From Novosphingopyxis baekryungensis DSM 16222 (GTDB lineage: Bacteria; Pseudomonadota; Alphaproteobacteria; Sphingomonadales; Sphingomonadaceae): DNA of 64,000 nt. Of this stretch, positions 1 through 8,729 are shown one piece after another. The notes under the pieces are model-generated. The model saw nothing but the letters and a program-made list of their open reading frames with translations, ran no database searches and had not been told where the DNA came from. The stretch is from NCBI RefSeq assembly GCF_000420305.1, contig NZ_ATUR01000004.1:248001-312000 (forward strand), given 5' to 3'. A program made the translations under genes and the position numbers. Every line of letters begins with the position of its first letter. Positions within the stretch are counted from its first letter, which is position 1.

Positions 1-110
1 CCGAGCCGCGCGCGGCCGACCCGTTCGATCTGCCCCCCGCCGGACGCCCTGTCGTCAACAGCGATAGCGCCAACGACGACGCTACCATTCCCACCACGCC
101 GGAAGACTGA
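1..110 (+). CDS. C-terminal tail of an unidentified protein, 5' end outside window
   Basis: An open frame enters from the left edge and ends at a TGA at 108-110 that shares its A with the ATG of lysA. The visible 35 codons give an acidic, Pro/Asp/Asn-rich, low-complexity tail containing DPFDLPPAGRP. A small lipoprotein of the LptM type often sits directly before lysA in proteobacteria, and this tail would fit one, but the diagnostic lipobox end lies outside the window. Translational coupling to lysA is likely from the ATGA overlap. Confidence 0.55.
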   Translation, partial: EPRAADPFDLPPAGRPVVNSDSANDDATIPTTPED

Positions 111-1372
111 TGGACCATTTCACCTATCGCAACGGCGTGCTCCACGCCGAAGACGTACCGCTGCCTGCCATTGCGCAGGCCGTCGGCACGCCCGTCTATA
201 TCTATTCGCGCGCCACGTTCGAGCGGCATGCCCGCGTGTTTCGCGACGGGCTGGCTGCCATCCCGAACAAGCATATCGCCTTTGCCATCAAATCGAACCC
301 CAATCTGGCCGTGCTCAACGTGCTCTCGCGCGAAGGCTATGGCGCGGATGTGGTGAGCGGCGGCGAGATGGCGCGCGCGCTGGCAGCTGGCGTTCCGGCG
401 AAGGACATCGTCTTTTCCGGCGTCGGCAAGACCCGCGCCGAACTGGCGCAAGGCCTGAAGGAAGGCATCGGCCAGTTCAATATCGAGCATGAGCCCGAAG
501 GCGTGGCCCTGGCCGAAACCGCGCACGCCATGGGCCTGACCGCGCCGGCCACGCTGCGCGTCAATCCCGACGTGGATGCCGGAACCCATGCCAAGATTTC
601 GACCGGCAAGAAGGAAAACAAGTTCGGCGTCGGTATCGACAGCGCGCCGGAGATCTTCGGCCGCCTCGCGGCGCTGCCGGGCTTGAACCTTCGCGGTGTG
701 GCGGTGCATATCGGCAGCCAGCTGTTCGATCTTGCGCCCATGGCCGCGGCGTTCGAGCGCGTTGGCGCGCTGGTGCAGACGCTGCGCGACGCGGGGCATT
801 ACATCACCCATGTCGATCTGGGCGGCGGCCTTGGCATTCCCTACAAGGCAGGCGAGGCGCTGCCACCGAGCCCGGCCGACTATGGCGATATGGTCGCGCG
901 CGTCACCAGGGACTGGAACGTGCATCTGACGTTCGAGCCGGGCCGCGTGATCGCGGGTAATGCCGGTGTGCTGCTGACCGAAGTGCTGTGGGTGAAGCCC
1001 GGCGCGGCGGCGCCCTTCGTGGTGGTCGATGCCGCCATGAACGATCTGGCCCGCCCGGCGATGTATGACGCCTGGCATGATTTTCAGCCGGTGATCGAGA
1101 CAGGCGAACGCATGACCGCATCGCTCGTCGGCCCGGTGTGCGAGAGCGGCGATACCTTTGCCATCGGGCGCGATATCGGCGTGGTCGGTCCGGGCGATCT
1201 GGCCGTGTTCCGCACCGCCGGGGCCTATGGAGCGACCATGGCGAGCACCTATAACAGCCGCGCACTGGTGCCCGAGGTGATGGTGGATGGCGACCGGTTC
1301 GCCGTCGTGGCCGATCGTATTCCAGCCGGCACCATCATGGCCGCGGAACGTGTGCCGGACTGGCTGCGCTGA
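110..1372 (+). CDS. lysA: Diaminopimelate decarboxylase (LysA)
   Basis: This PLP-dependent cytosolic enzyme decarboxylates meso-diaminopimelate to L-lysine, the last step of lysine synthesis. The 420 residues are the usual family length. The PLP-binding lysine is K61 in FAIKSNPN. The alanine-racemase-like barrel carries the HIGSQ segment and a Gly-rich phosphate loop (LGGGLGIPY), followed by EPGR and the C-terminal GPVCESGD and GAYGATMASTYN motifs that complete the dimer-interface active site. The ATG overlaps the stop of the preceding frame, and the next gene starts 4 nt after the stop, so the three are probably one transcript. Confidence 0.97.
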   Translation: MDHFTYRNGVLHAEDVPLPAIAQAVGTPVYIYSRATFERHARVFRDGLAAIPNKHIAFAIKSNPNLAVLNVLSREGYGADVVSGGEMARALAAGVPAKDIVFSGVGKTRAELAQGLKEGIGQFNIEHEPEGVALAETAHAMGLTAPATLRVNPDVDAGTHAKISTGKKENKFGVGIDSAPEIFGRLAALPGLNLRGVAVHIGSQLFDLAPMAAAFERVGALVQTLRDAGHYITHVDLGGGLGIPYKAGEALPPSPADYGDMVARVTRDWNVHLTFEPGRVIAGNAGVLLTEVLWVKPGAAAPFVVVDAAMNDLARPAMYDAWHDFQPVIETGERMTASLVGPVCESGDTFAIGRDIGVVGPGDLAVFRTAGAYGATMASTYNSRALVPEVMVDGDRFAVVADRIPAGTIMAAERVPDWLR

Positions 1373-1376
1373 GCCG

Positions 1377-2144
1377 GTGCGCCAGTTTCCGCTCTTTCTG
1401 AACCTGAGCGGGCGCACGGTCATACTGCTGGGCGCCGGCGAAATGGCGGACGCCAAGCGGCGGCTGTACGAGCGCGCCGGGGCGGTGATTACCGACAATG
1501 CGCATGCGCCGGACGCCGCGCTCGGCATCGTCGCGCATGAGGATGCCGAGCTGGCCGCACTCGATGCGGCGAAGCTCAAAGCGCGCGGGCTGCTGGTCAA
1601 TGTGGTCGACCGGCCGGCTCTGTGCGATTTCACCACGCCCGCCATCGTCGACCGCGATCCGCTGACGGTGGCGATCGGCACGGCGGGCGCCTCGGCCGGG
1701 CTGGCCAAGGCGGTGCGCCAGCGGATCGAGGCGATGCTGCCGCCCGGCACCGGCGCGCTGGCGCAGGGCCTGTTCGATGCGCGCGATGCCATTCGCGCCC
1801 GCTGGCCCGACGGGGCCGATCGCCGCCGCGCGATCGACGTGGCGCTGTCCGATGGCGGTCCGCTCGATCCGGCCACCGGGCGCGGCGATATCGACGCCTG
1901 GCTGGCCGCTGACGAAGCGTCGGTGGCCACGGGCCTGCATATCTTCGACATCGGCAGCGATGATCCGGACGATCTGACGCTGCGGGCCGCCCGCCTGCTC
2001 GGCCAGGCGGACCGGGTCTATCATGATGCGGATATCGCAGAAGCCGTGCTGTTGCGGGCCCGCGCCGATGCCGAGCGGATTGCCGGCGCACCGCCAGTGG
2101 AACCGGAAGACGGGCTGACACTCTATTTGCGCTGGATGGGCTAA
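1377..2144 (+). CDS. Precorrin-2 dehydrogenase / siroheme synthase-like protein with a C-terminal methyltransferase remnant
   Basis: The protein (255 aa from a GTG start 4 nt after lysA) resembles the N-terminal half of CysG, which oxidises precorrin-2 with NAD and inserts iron to make siroheme. Residues 1-30 form the Rossmann start (FPLFLNLSGR, LLGAGEMADAKRRL). The CDFTTPAIVDR and TVAIGTAGASAGLAK segments around 83-111 are typical of the family. Unusually, residues 186-236 look like the first strand and helices of the SAM-dependent uroporphyrinogen methyltransferase domain (DDLTLRAARLLGQAD, DAERI), with the Gly-rich SAM loop replaced by DIGSDDPDD and the rest of that domain missing. Dehydrogenase activity is plausible; methyltransferase activity is not. 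Confidence 0.85.
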   Translation: MRQFPLFLNLSGRTVILLGAGEMADAKRRLYERAGAVITDNAHAPDAALGIVAHEDAELAALDAAKLKARGLLVNVVDRPALCDFTTPAIVDRDPLTVAIGTAGASAGLAKAVRQRIEAMLPPGTGALAQGLFDARDAIRARWPDGADRRRAIDVALSDGGPLDPATGRGDIDAWLAADEASVATGLHIFDIGSDDPDDLTLRAARLLGQADRVYHDADIAEAVLLRARADAERIAGAPPVEPEDGLTLYLRWMG

Positions 2145-2221
2145 AGTAGCGCGCGTCTGCGCCTACGCCTCCTTCACCAACCGTCCTTCCCGGTTACTCG
2201 CACCCTTTGCCCCAATGCAAA

Positions 2222-2251
2222 GCGGCGCCGATCCCGAGGAACCGACGCCGC
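2222..2251 (-). terminator. Hairpin downstream of the outer-membrane protein gene
   Basis: On the minus strand GCGGCG pairs with CGCCGC, and the inner bases also pair (including G-T pairs) down to a tiny loop, followed by a short TTTG. A smaller hairpin (CCGGAC-ttag-GTCCGG, 2265-2280) lies between it and the stop at 2296. No long T-tract is present, so termination is inferred from position and stem only. Confidence 0.5.
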
Positions 2252-2295
2252 AAAGTTTTCTCAACCGGACCTAAGTCCGGCGGAGCCGATTCAGA

Positions 2296-2913
2296 TCAGA
2301 AGTGGAACACCACCGCTGCGCTTGGGCGGAAGGAGTTGAAGTCCTTGAACGTGTCCACACCGAAGCGCAGACGCGCGCCGCTGTTGCCGGTCAGACCGCC
2401 AAGACCGATGTCCTTCGGGCCAACTTCGGCACCGATGCCGTAGATCACGCCGTCGCGATCGCGGATGCTGCCGTCATAGACCAGCTGGTTGCCAGCGGCG
2501 TCGAGCAGGATCGGATCCTTCGACTCGCGACCTTCGACCCACATATAGCCGACGCGGCCATAGAACAGGCCGCTATCGCCCACGCGGACGCCGAAACGGC
2601 CCGCTGCGCCATATTCCCAATCCAGCTCGTTGAAGCCCTTGGACGCGAAGCCTTCTGCACCCACGAACAACGGGCCAAGCGGCACATTGGCACCGACGAT
2701 CCCGTTGATGACGGCGCCTTCAGTGGAGTCCACACCGAAGCGCGAAGGCTCATCGGTGGTGTCGTAAATATCATAACCGCCGCCGATGGCGACATAAGGC
2801 TCGAACCCGAAAGCGGGCGTGCCGTCGGGCGCTTCGACATCGCCATTCTGCGCGAAAAGCGGGGCGGGAGCGAGGGAGAGGATAGCTGCCGTGAGCAGCG
2901 TGGTCTTGTTCAT
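2296..2913 (-). CDS. Outer-membrane beta-barrel protein
   Basis: This 205-residue protein has a Sec signal peptide (MNKTTLLTAAILSLAPAPLF, cut after Ala-Gln about residue 22), alternating hydrophobic/polar strands rich in Gly and aromatics, and a C-terminal FHF ending, the terminal-Phe signal used by the BAM complex. This supports an eight-stranded small barrel (OmpA/Omp25-like fold without a peptidoglycan domain). The start has an upstream AAGGA. The gene is monocistronic on the minus strand, with about 130 bp of AT-richer DNA upstream that presumably holds its promoter. The substrate or function cannot be read from the sequence. Confidence 0.85.
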   Translation of the reverse strand: MNKTTLLTAAILSLAPAPLFAQNGDVEAPDGTPAFGFEPYVAIGGGYDIYDTTDEPSRFGVDSTEGAVINGIVGANVPLGPLFVGAEGFASKGFNELDWEYGAAGRFGVRVGDSGLFYGRVGYMWVEGRESKDPILLDAAGNQLVYDGSIRDRDGVIYGIGAEVGPKDIGLGGLTGNSGARLRFGVDTFKDFNSFRPSAAVVFHF

Positions 2914-3043
2914 TTTTCTTGATTCCTTAGCGCGTGAACGCCGGCCCGTGGCCGGAGCCCATCTCTACGCGCCTTGAAACAATCCGTTCCTCAACTCGTC
3001 GCAAAAGTTCAAAGAAACATTTTATCCTAATATTCAGCCGGAA

Positions 3044-3457
3044 TTAAGCTTTCGGAGTACGCAATAAATAGTGCATCTGAGCCGAGGCAATGAGTCGGTT
3101 TCGATCGTCCTGCCAGGCCACCGCCTCCACATTGGCCATCGTCCGCCCAAGGCGGGTGATACGGCCCACGGCAAAGGTGTCATGATCGATCCCGCCGCGC
3201 ATGAAATCCACCGTCACGTTGACCGGCTTGATCCGCATCTCCAGCGCCTCGGCGGCCAGCGCGCTGTACAGCGCGGCCATGGAGGCGATCTCCAGAAGGC
3301 CCGAGATCGCGCCGCCGTGCAGAAAGCCGGGACGGCCGAGCACTTCGTCGCGAAACGGCATACGCAGCACCGGCAGACCGTCTTCCTGGCCCGTTGCGGC
3401 AATCTGCAGCGCCAGCGCATAAGGCGGCATCGCCACGTTTCCGAGAAAATTGCTCAT
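3044..3457 (-). CDS. PaaI-family hotdog thioesterase
   Basis: A single hotdog domain of 137 residues. The segment GRPGFLHGGAISGLLEIASMAAL is the hallmark of PaaI/YigI-type acyl-CoA thioesterases: the HGG loop precedes the central helix with its catalytic acidic residue. A second strand segment (VNVTVDFMRGG) follows. It overlaps the stop of the neighbouring thioesterase by ATGA (3454-3457), so the two hotdog proteins are translationally coupled and may act on related acyl-CoA substrates or form a heteromer. Substrate is unknown. Confidence 0.85.
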   Translation of the reverse strand: MSNFLGNVAMPPYALALQIAATGQEDGLPVLRMPFRDEVLGRPGFLHGGAISGLLEIASMAALYSALAAEALEMRIKPVNVTVDFMRGGIDHDTFAVGRITRLGRTMANVEAVAWQDDRNRLIASAQMHYLLRTPKA

Positions 3458-3915
3458 CGGCCAAACCCCGCAGTGCGAATGAACGTACCGGTGACATGCG
3501 CGATCGGATCGGCCGGATCGCCATTATGCGCCAGCCCCCGCACGAAACCGATCGAGCGACTGACATGATAGCATTCGCCGCGCCCGATCACCGCGGCGCC
3601 GGGCGGCGAGGGCCGCATATAATCGACCCGCAGATCCATGGTCGCGTGCGGACGGAACTTGCCGAGCCTGGTCCAGATCGAAAGGCTGGTGGCCATGTCC
3701 ATGAGCGAGATGATCGGTCCGGACGCCAGAATCTGGGTCTGCGCATCGCCCACCAGATCCGCCCGCCAGTCCATCTTCAAGGCAACCCAATCCGGCCCAT
3801 GGTCATGATAGCTGATGCCCAGCATGCCGCCATGGCCATATTTGCCCATGAATTCGCTGATCTGGGCGGGATCGAACCGTTCGCCTTCCGCCATGTCTCC
3901 GGGAGATTTCGTCAT
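3454..3915 (-). CDS. PaaI-family hotdog thioesterase, first of a coupled pair
   Basis: A 153-residue hotdog protein when started at the ATG at 3915. An in-frame ATG at 3948 would add 11 residues, but it has no better ribosome site and the extension looks non-conserved. The central helix region SGPIISLMDMATSLSIW and the strand HATMDLRVDYMRPSPPGAAV fit acyl-CoA thioesterases. The classic HGG is replaced here by SGP, so the active-site geometry differs from that of its partner at 3044-3457. The two are clearly diverged paralogues read from one mRNA. Confidence 0.85.
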   Translation of the reverse strand: MTKSPGDMAEGERFDPAQISEFMGKYGHGGMLGISYHDHGPDWVALKMDWRADLVGDAQTQILASGPIISLMDMATSLSIWTRLGKFRPHATMDLRVDYMRPSPPGAAVIGRGECYHVSRSIGFVRGLAHNGDPADPIAHVTGTFIRTAGFGR

Positions 3916-4002
3916 GCGCCTGGCCATAGCCGTTTTTAGGCAGCGCACAAATGGCCTGCGTCCAGCGCTTGTGGCGCACCGGCCCGGCGCTACATTGCAA
4001 CC

Positions 4003-4500
4003 ATGATCGATACCATCCTATCGCACAGCGTCGGCACCGCGACTGTGCTGTCCGTGCTGCAGACTGCGCTGACGCCCGCTTTCCTGCTGGTGGCGCTGGG
4101 CAGCATGCTGAACCTGTTCACCGGGCGGCTGACGCGGATCATCGATCGCGCGCGCGACCGGGAGGGGCGCTATGAAGACACCGAGGGCGCCGAGCATGAC
4201 CGGCTGGTTTACGAACTGCGCATGCTGGAACGGCGCATGACGGTGACGGGCCGCGCAATCTGGTTCGGCGTGGCGGCGGCGATGGTGGTGTGCGTGATGA
4301 TCGGAATGCTGTTCCTGATCGGCCTGGCCAGGCTGGAACTGGCCATCGCCATTGCCGGCACCTTTCTGCTGGCGCTGGTCCTGATGGCATCCGCGCTGGG
4401 CTGCTTCATGTTCGAGGTGCATCTGTCCACGCGCGTGCTGCATGTGCGCGCCGAATATCTGGAATATGAGGAAAAGACCAAGCGCAGACGGCGGAGATGA
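4003..4500 (+). CDS. DUF2721 membrane protein
   Basis: A 165-residue integral membrane protein of the DUF2721 family. A first hydrophobic segment lies at about residues 15-40 (LQTALTPAFLLVALGSMLNL) and two more at about 85-105 and 112-137. A charged cytoplasmic loop between them carries the family's conserved RL..I.DRARD region and an ELRMLERR helix. The C-terminus is strongly basic (KTKRRRRR). The family is widespread in bacteria and has no assigned function. It stands alone between two leftward transcription units. Confidence 0.9.
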   Translation: MIDTILSHSVGTATVLSVLQTALTPAFLLVALGSMLNLFTGRLTRIIDRARDREGRYEDTEGAEHDRLVYELRMLERRMTVTGRAIWFGVAAAMVVCVMIGMLFLIGLARLELAIAIAGTFLLALVLMASALGCFMFEVHLSTRVLHVRAEYLEYEEKTKRRRRR

Positions 4501-4569
4501 TCCCCCGCGCCATCAAGGCATAAGGGCGGCGACGCATAAGGGCGGCCAGCGCGAAAACCGTCTGCGCTT

Positions 4570-6195
4570 CTAGGGTCTGACCTGTTCGGCTCCCGCGCCG
4601 ACGCTGGCCAGATATTGGGGCGGGACGCGGGCATCGGCGGCCCGTTCATAGGCATCGCCCACCTGCAGCAGAAAATCGTCCGTCCAGGCCGATCCGATGA
4701 AGCTGATGCCCACGGGCAGCCCCCCGATCAAACCCATCGGCACGGTGAGATGCGGATAGCCCGCCTGCGCGGGCAGGCCGCTCGCGCTGGGGCCGGTAAA
4801 GGCATCGCCCTCACCCAGCGTCGATAGCCAGACCGGGCTGCGCGTGGGCAGCGCCAATATGGTGACCCGGTGCTCGGCCAGCATCCGGTCGATCCCCATT
4901 GGCCCGGCCAGCCGCTTCGCCTTGTCCCGCGCGGCGATATAGGCCGGATCGTCGAGGCCCTCCTGCGCCTGCGCCGCCACGAACAGCGACTGATCGAAAT
5001 ATTGCAGCTCGCGGTCCTTGTCCGCCATATTGAAGGCCATCAGATCCGCGAGGTTACGGGCCTCGACACCGCCATTCTTCACGCCATCAGGCAGGCCCTG
5101 CAGATAGTCCGCGATGTCGGCCTTGAACTCGCTGAGCAAAACCTGAAACTCGGCATCGCCAAGGCCGTCCAGCCCGCTGCGGCTGTCGGCAATGTCGACG
5201 ATGGTTGCGCCCTGCGCGCGCAGCACGTCCAGCGCCTGTTCGAACTGGGCGATGAGCGCCTCGTCATCCCCCAGCCGGTCGCGCGGCACACCGATCTGCA
5301 GGCCGTTCAGCACGTCGCGGCCCAGCAGCCCGGCATAGTCCGACACCCGGCCCTGCGCCGCCGCCGTGGCTGGATCGCCCGGATCGACGCCGGCCATGGC
5401 ACCCAGCATGATCGCGGCATCGCGCACGCTGCGCGTCATCGGGCCGGCGGTGTCCTGGCTATGGCTGATCGGCACCACGAAGCGGCGGGAGACGAGGCCG
5501 ACCGTCGGCTTGAAGCCGACCACGCCATTGGACGAGGCCGGGCAGGTGATCGATCCATCGGTTTCCGTGCCGACCGCGCCCGCCGCCAGACTGGCCGCCG
5601 CCGCCACCGCGCTGCCACTCGACGAGCCGCAGCTGTTGCGGTCCAGCGCATAGGGATTGCGCGTCAGCCCGCCGACCGCGCTCCATCCGCTGGTGGAATC
5701 ATTGGAGCGGAAATTGGCCCATTCGGATAGATTGGCCTTGCCCAGGATCACCGCCCCGGCAGCGCGCAGACGGGCCACCAGCGGCGCATCGCGATCGGTG
5801 ACATTGTTCTCCAAGGCAAACGAGCCAGCGGTGGTGGGCACCGGACCGGTGGTCTCGATATTGTCCTTCACGATGACGGGGATACCGTGCATCGGCCCGC
5901 GCACCCGTCCGGCGGCGCGTTCCGCGTCGCGCAAGCGTGCTTCGGCCATCGCGCCGGGCAGCAGGGCAATCACGGCGTTCAGCTGCGGACCGCGATCATC
6001 GAGCGCGGCGATGCGATCGATATAGGCCTGCGTAATCGCGGCGCTGCTGGCCTCGCCGGATGCCATGGCGGCGTCCAGATCGCCGATGGATTTCTCTTCG
6101 ACCGGATAGGAGGCCGGGGCCGTGTCGCCGCTCGTCTGCGCGGCCAGTGGGGTGGCCAGCAAGGCCAGCGGTGCGGCAATCCGGCCCAGGCGCAT
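4570..6195 (-). CDS. Secreted amidase, amidase-signature family
   Basis: This 541-residue hydrolase has a signal peptide ending at Ala-Gln about residue 20, so it is periplasmic. The amidase-signature Ser-cisSer-Lys triad is visible: K110 in VIVKDN, the cis-Ser in the SSS run at 191-193, and the nucleophile S215 in GTETDGSITCP. The family hydrolyses amides and related esters; close matches are often annotated as glutamyl-tRNA amidotransferase A-like, but the signal peptide excludes that role. Its start overlaps the proC stop by ATGA, so it is the downstream gene of a proC-amidase unit. The amide substrate is not evident. Confidence 0.92.
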   Translation of the reverse strand: MRLGRIAAPLALLATPLAAQTSGDTAPASYPVEEKSIGDLDAAMASGEASSAAITQAYIDRIAALDDRGPQLNAVIALLPGAMAEARLRDAERAAGRVRGPMHGIPVIVKDNIETTGPVPTTAGSFALENNVTDRDAPLVARLRAAGAVILGKANLSEWANFRSNDSTSGWSAVGGLTRNPYALDRNSCGSSSGSAVAAAASLAAGAVGTETDGSITCPASSNGVVGFKPTVGLVSRRFVVPISHSQDTAGPMTRSVRDAAIMLGAMAGVDPGDPATAAAQGRVSDYAGLLGRDVLNGLQIGVPRDRLGDDEALIAQFEQALDVLRAQGATIVDIADSRSGLDGLGDAEFQVLLSEFKADIADYLQGLPDGVKNGGVEARNLADLMAFNMADKDRELQYFDQSLFVAAQAQEGLDDPAYIAARDKAKRLAGPMGIDRMLAEHRVTILALPTRSPVWLSTLGEGDAFTGPSASGLPAQAGYPHLTVPMGLIGGLPVGISFIGSAWTDDFLLQVGDAYERAADARVPPQYLASVGAGAEQVRP

Positions 6196-7007
6196 CAGGC
6201 GTCGAACAGCCGGGCGAGCTCGCCATTGCGGTCACGCGCCGCCTCCAGCACGTCGGTCAAGAGCTTGACCAGCCGTTCGTCCGCGTCGAGCACGTTCATG
6301 CCTTCGCGCGTGCTGCCGCCGGGGCTGGCGACACGATCGGCCAGAACACCGGGATCGTCATCGGCCTGCACGGCCAACGCCGCGGCGCCTTCCACCGTGG
6401 CCAGCGCCATGCGCGCAGCCTGATCTTCGGGAAGGCCCAGGCGCGTTGCCGCCGTCGCCAGCGCGTCGGTGAAACGATAGACATAGGCCGGGCCGGATCC
6501 GGCCAGCGCGGCGACGAGGTCCATGTCGGACTCCTTGTCGATCCATTCCGCCGCGCCGGTGGCGTCCATCCAGCGGGTGAGCGCGGCGCGCTCGCCATCC
6601 GACAGGGCAGCGGAATACAGGCCCAGCGGTGATTTGCGCAGCGCCACACCGAGATTGGGCATCAGCCGCACATTCTTGGCGTCGGGAAACAGACGGTCGA
6701 GCGTGGCAATCTCGATTCCCGCAAGGATCGAGATGATGATGGTACCGGGCTTGATGGTCTTGGCGATATCGCCGGCCAGATCGCCCAGCATCTGGGGCTT
6801 CACGCCCAGCAGCACGATATCGAACGGCTCGGTCGGCGGGCTGGCGACATGCTTCACCCCGTCGGGAACACCGCCCGGATGCGGATCGAAGGCGGTGAAA
6901 GCGGCAGGGTCTGCGCCCGCGCTGATCCAGCCTTTGAGAATGGAACCCGCCATATTGCCGCAGCCATAGGCGAGAAGATCGGTCGGAAAATCGCTCTGTT
7001 CGTTCAT
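6195..7007 (-). CDS. proC: Pyrroline-5-carboxylate reductase (ProC)
   Basis: The enzyme reduces pyrroline-5-carboxylate to proline with NAD(P)H in the cytosol. The Rossmann fingerprint is GCGNMAGSI near the N-terminus. LLGVKPQM and the C-terminal signature ALAGSGPAYVYRFTDAL are diagnostic, as is the SPGGSTREGM motif. I start it at the ATG at 7007 (270 aa), which fits family length; an in-frame start at 7043 would add 12 unlikely residues. It is coupled by ATGA to a periplasmic amidase, an association with no obvious metabolic link. Confidence 0.95.
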   Translation of the reverse strand: MNEQSDFPTDLLAYGCGNMAGSILKGWISAGADPAAFTAFDPHPGGVPDGVKHVASPPTEPFDIVLLGVKPQMLGDLAGDIAKTIKPGTIIISILAGIEIATLDRLFPDAKNVRLMPNLGVALRKSPLGLYSAALSDGERAALTRWMDATGAAEWIDKESDMDLVAALAGSGPAYVYRFTDALATAATRLGLPEDQAARMALATVEGAAALAVQADDDPGVLADRVASPGGSTREGMNVLDADERLVKLLTDVLEAARDRNGELARLFDA

Positions 7008-7106
7008 GCGGCTTGGTGTGGCATGCGCGCGGCATCGCATCAAGCATTGCTGTTTTCTAGAGCGGCAAAGTTCCGTTTTGTCGCAATACGGCCCCGGCAG
7101 CGCAGC

Positions 7107-7619
7107 TCAGGCTTCGCCCGCCGTATCGATCAACGCGGCGTCGATCGCCTCCTGCGGCGTCTTGCCGCCCCAGATGATGAACTGGAACACCGGATAGAAG
7201 CGCTCGCATTCGTCGATCGCGGCATCGATCAGCATCTGCGCCTGGTCCACGCCCAGCATGCCGTTGGGCCCCAATAGCGCTCCATGCCGCATCAGCAGCA
7301 TGCCGTTGGAAGACCACAGATCGAAATGGCCGAGCCAGAGCTGCTCGTTGATCAGCCCGATCGCCTCATACATCGATGCGCGCAGATTGTCCGGCACGGT
7401 GATGTCCGGCAGCACCAGAAGCTGGACCACATTGTCGTCCTCGCGGGCGATCACGCGCAGCTGATAGCTGGTCCAGCTGCCCTTTACTTCGGCTGCCAGC
7501 TCATCGTCGCCAGACATTTCGCAAGCCCAGCCACGCGCTTCGAACAGGGCGGCAAACATGTCGACGGCGGGTGCATCGCCATCGTCCATGTCACTGATAT
7601 CTTCGTCATGCCCGTGCAT
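7107..7619 (-). CDS. YbjN domain-containing protein
   Basis: This 170-residue protein has an acidic N-terminus (HGHDEDISDMDDGD) and then the YbjN/type III chaperone-like fold: a first helix (FAALFEARGW), a sheet (YQLRVIAREDDNVVQLLVLPDI) and a C-terminal segment FIIWGGKTPQEAIDAA, typical of the alphaproteobacterial branch. YbjN proteins affect motility and stress responses in enterobacteria, but no biochemical activity is established. The start is supported by AAGGGG just upstream. It is cytosolic, with no signal or membrane segment. Confidence 0.85.
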   Translation of the reverse strand: MHGHDEDISDMDDGDAPAVDMFAALFEARGWACEMSGDDELAAEVKGSWTSYQLRVIAREDDNVVQLLVLPDITVPDNLRASMYEAIGLINEQLWLGHFDLWSSNGMLLMRHGALLGPNGMLGVDQAQMLIDAAIDECERFYPVFQFIIWGGKTPQEAIDAALIDTAGEA

Positions 7620-7740
7620 GGCTGCCCCTTTTCGGCTTTGGTAAGCATGCCGAATCTGGCCCCGCCATCGCTTTGGGGCAAGGAGATTTACAGGCGGCCC
7701 CGATTTGGACTGGGGACCCTCTGTGGAAAAGGGTGGCGGC

Positions 7741-8058
7741 CTACAGGCCGTCCGGCGCGTTCTTCAACGGCTCGGATGGCGCAGGCTTGTCCGTGCCCTG
7801 TGCCGCACCGGCGCCCGGACGCCCGGCTTCCATGGCATCGAGCCGGGCCTTGAGCGCTTCCACTTCTTCCCGGGCTTTGGCCGCCATGGCTTTCACCGCG
7901 TCGAATTCTTCCCGGCTGACAAAGTCCATGCCGCCGACAAATTCACGGGTGCGCTCCTTGAAGGAGGCCTCCGCCTCGCGGCCCATGCCGGCCACCGTGC
8001 CGGCCATGCCGTTTACAAATTTGACAAGGTCGTCGACGATACGGTTTTCGCTCTGCAT
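7741..8058 (-). CDS. ubiK: Ubiquinone biosynthesis accessory factor, UbiK/BMFP family
   Basis: A 105-residue helical protein. The N-terminus (MQSENRIVDDLVKFVNG) is a predicted amphipathic helix, followed by a charged coiled coil around residues 48-76 (VSREEFDAVKAMAAKAREEVEALKARLDAME) that can trimerise, then a disordered Pro/Ala/Gly tail. This is the layout of UbiK (YqiC, BMFP), a lipid-binding partner of UbiJ in the aerobic ubiquinone complex. UbiJ is not in the window. The next gene on this strand, tspO, is separated by 58 bp. Confidence 0.82.
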   Translation of the reverse strand: MQSENRIVDDLVKFVNGMAGTVAGMGREAEASFKERTREFVGGMDFVSREEFDAVKAMAAKAREEVEALKARLDAMEAGRPGAGAAQGTDKPAPSEPLKNAPDGL

Positions 8059-8116
8059 GGCGGGTCCTTCATGTGATCTTGGAGCCCTGATGGCGGGCCA
8101 GCCTAAACTTATGCGC

Positions 8117-8665
8117 CTATATCTGGGTACGCGCAGCAGGCGCGTAAAGGGTTTCGGCGTCCGGGTTCATCCGGTCGATCTGAAAATTCAGCACCGCGGC
8201 AAAGCATAGCCAGGCGAGATAGGGCACCATCAGCCAGGCCGCCAGCGTCCGAACCCGCCCGAACAAAAAGGTGGTGCCAAGTGCCAGCAGCAGGATGAGG
8301 AGGATCCAGTAAAAGGCCGTGGTCACCTGATGCATGCCGAAGAACAAGGGCGACCAGACGAGATTGCAGATCAATTGCAGGGCGAACAGCCCCACGGCGG
8401 CCCAACGCAGCCGGGCGCGGCGCGCGTTCAGGATCATCGCCAGCGCCAGACCCTGCATGAAATACAGGATCGGCCAGACAATCCCGAAGACATAACCGGG
8501 AGGCTGGGCGGCCGGGCGGTTAAGCGCTGAGAACCATGCATTATCCTCACCGGAGCCGGCAACCATGCCGGATAGCCAGCCCAGAAGCATGAGGAGCGGG
8601 ATCGTCAACAAAGACCAGCGAAACAGCGACATGCGCAGCTGCGATGGGGATGCCAGTTCACTCAT
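8117..8665 (-). CDS. tspO: TspO/MBR family membrane protein
   Basis: This 182-residue protein has five predicted transmembrane helices and the TspO hallmarks: PPGYVFGIVWPILYFMQG in the second helix region, a third helix beginning RLRWAAVGLFALQLICNLVWSPLFF, and W..MVPYLAWLCFAAVLNFQI at the end. TspO proteins bind tetrapyrroles and cholesterol-like ligands, and in alphaproteobacteria they modulate pigment gene expression or porphyrin fate. About 20 residues precede the first helix. No photosynthesis genes are seen nearby, so only the family role is claimed. Confidence 0.92.
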   Translation of the reverse strand: MSELASPSQLRMSLFRWSLLTIPLLMLLGWLSGMVAGSGEDNAWFSALNRPAAQPPGYVFGIVWPILYFMQGLALAMILNARRARLRWAAVGLFALQLICNLVWSPLFFGMHQVTTAFYWILLILLLALGTTFLFGRVRTLAAWLMVPYLAWLCFAAVLNFQIDRMNPDAETLYAPAARTQI

Positions 8666-8729
8666 AAATACGGCTCTTTCACGTCGAGAAGTTCCGGGCC
8701 GAACCTGGCCTTAGCCGGGCCTTTTATAA

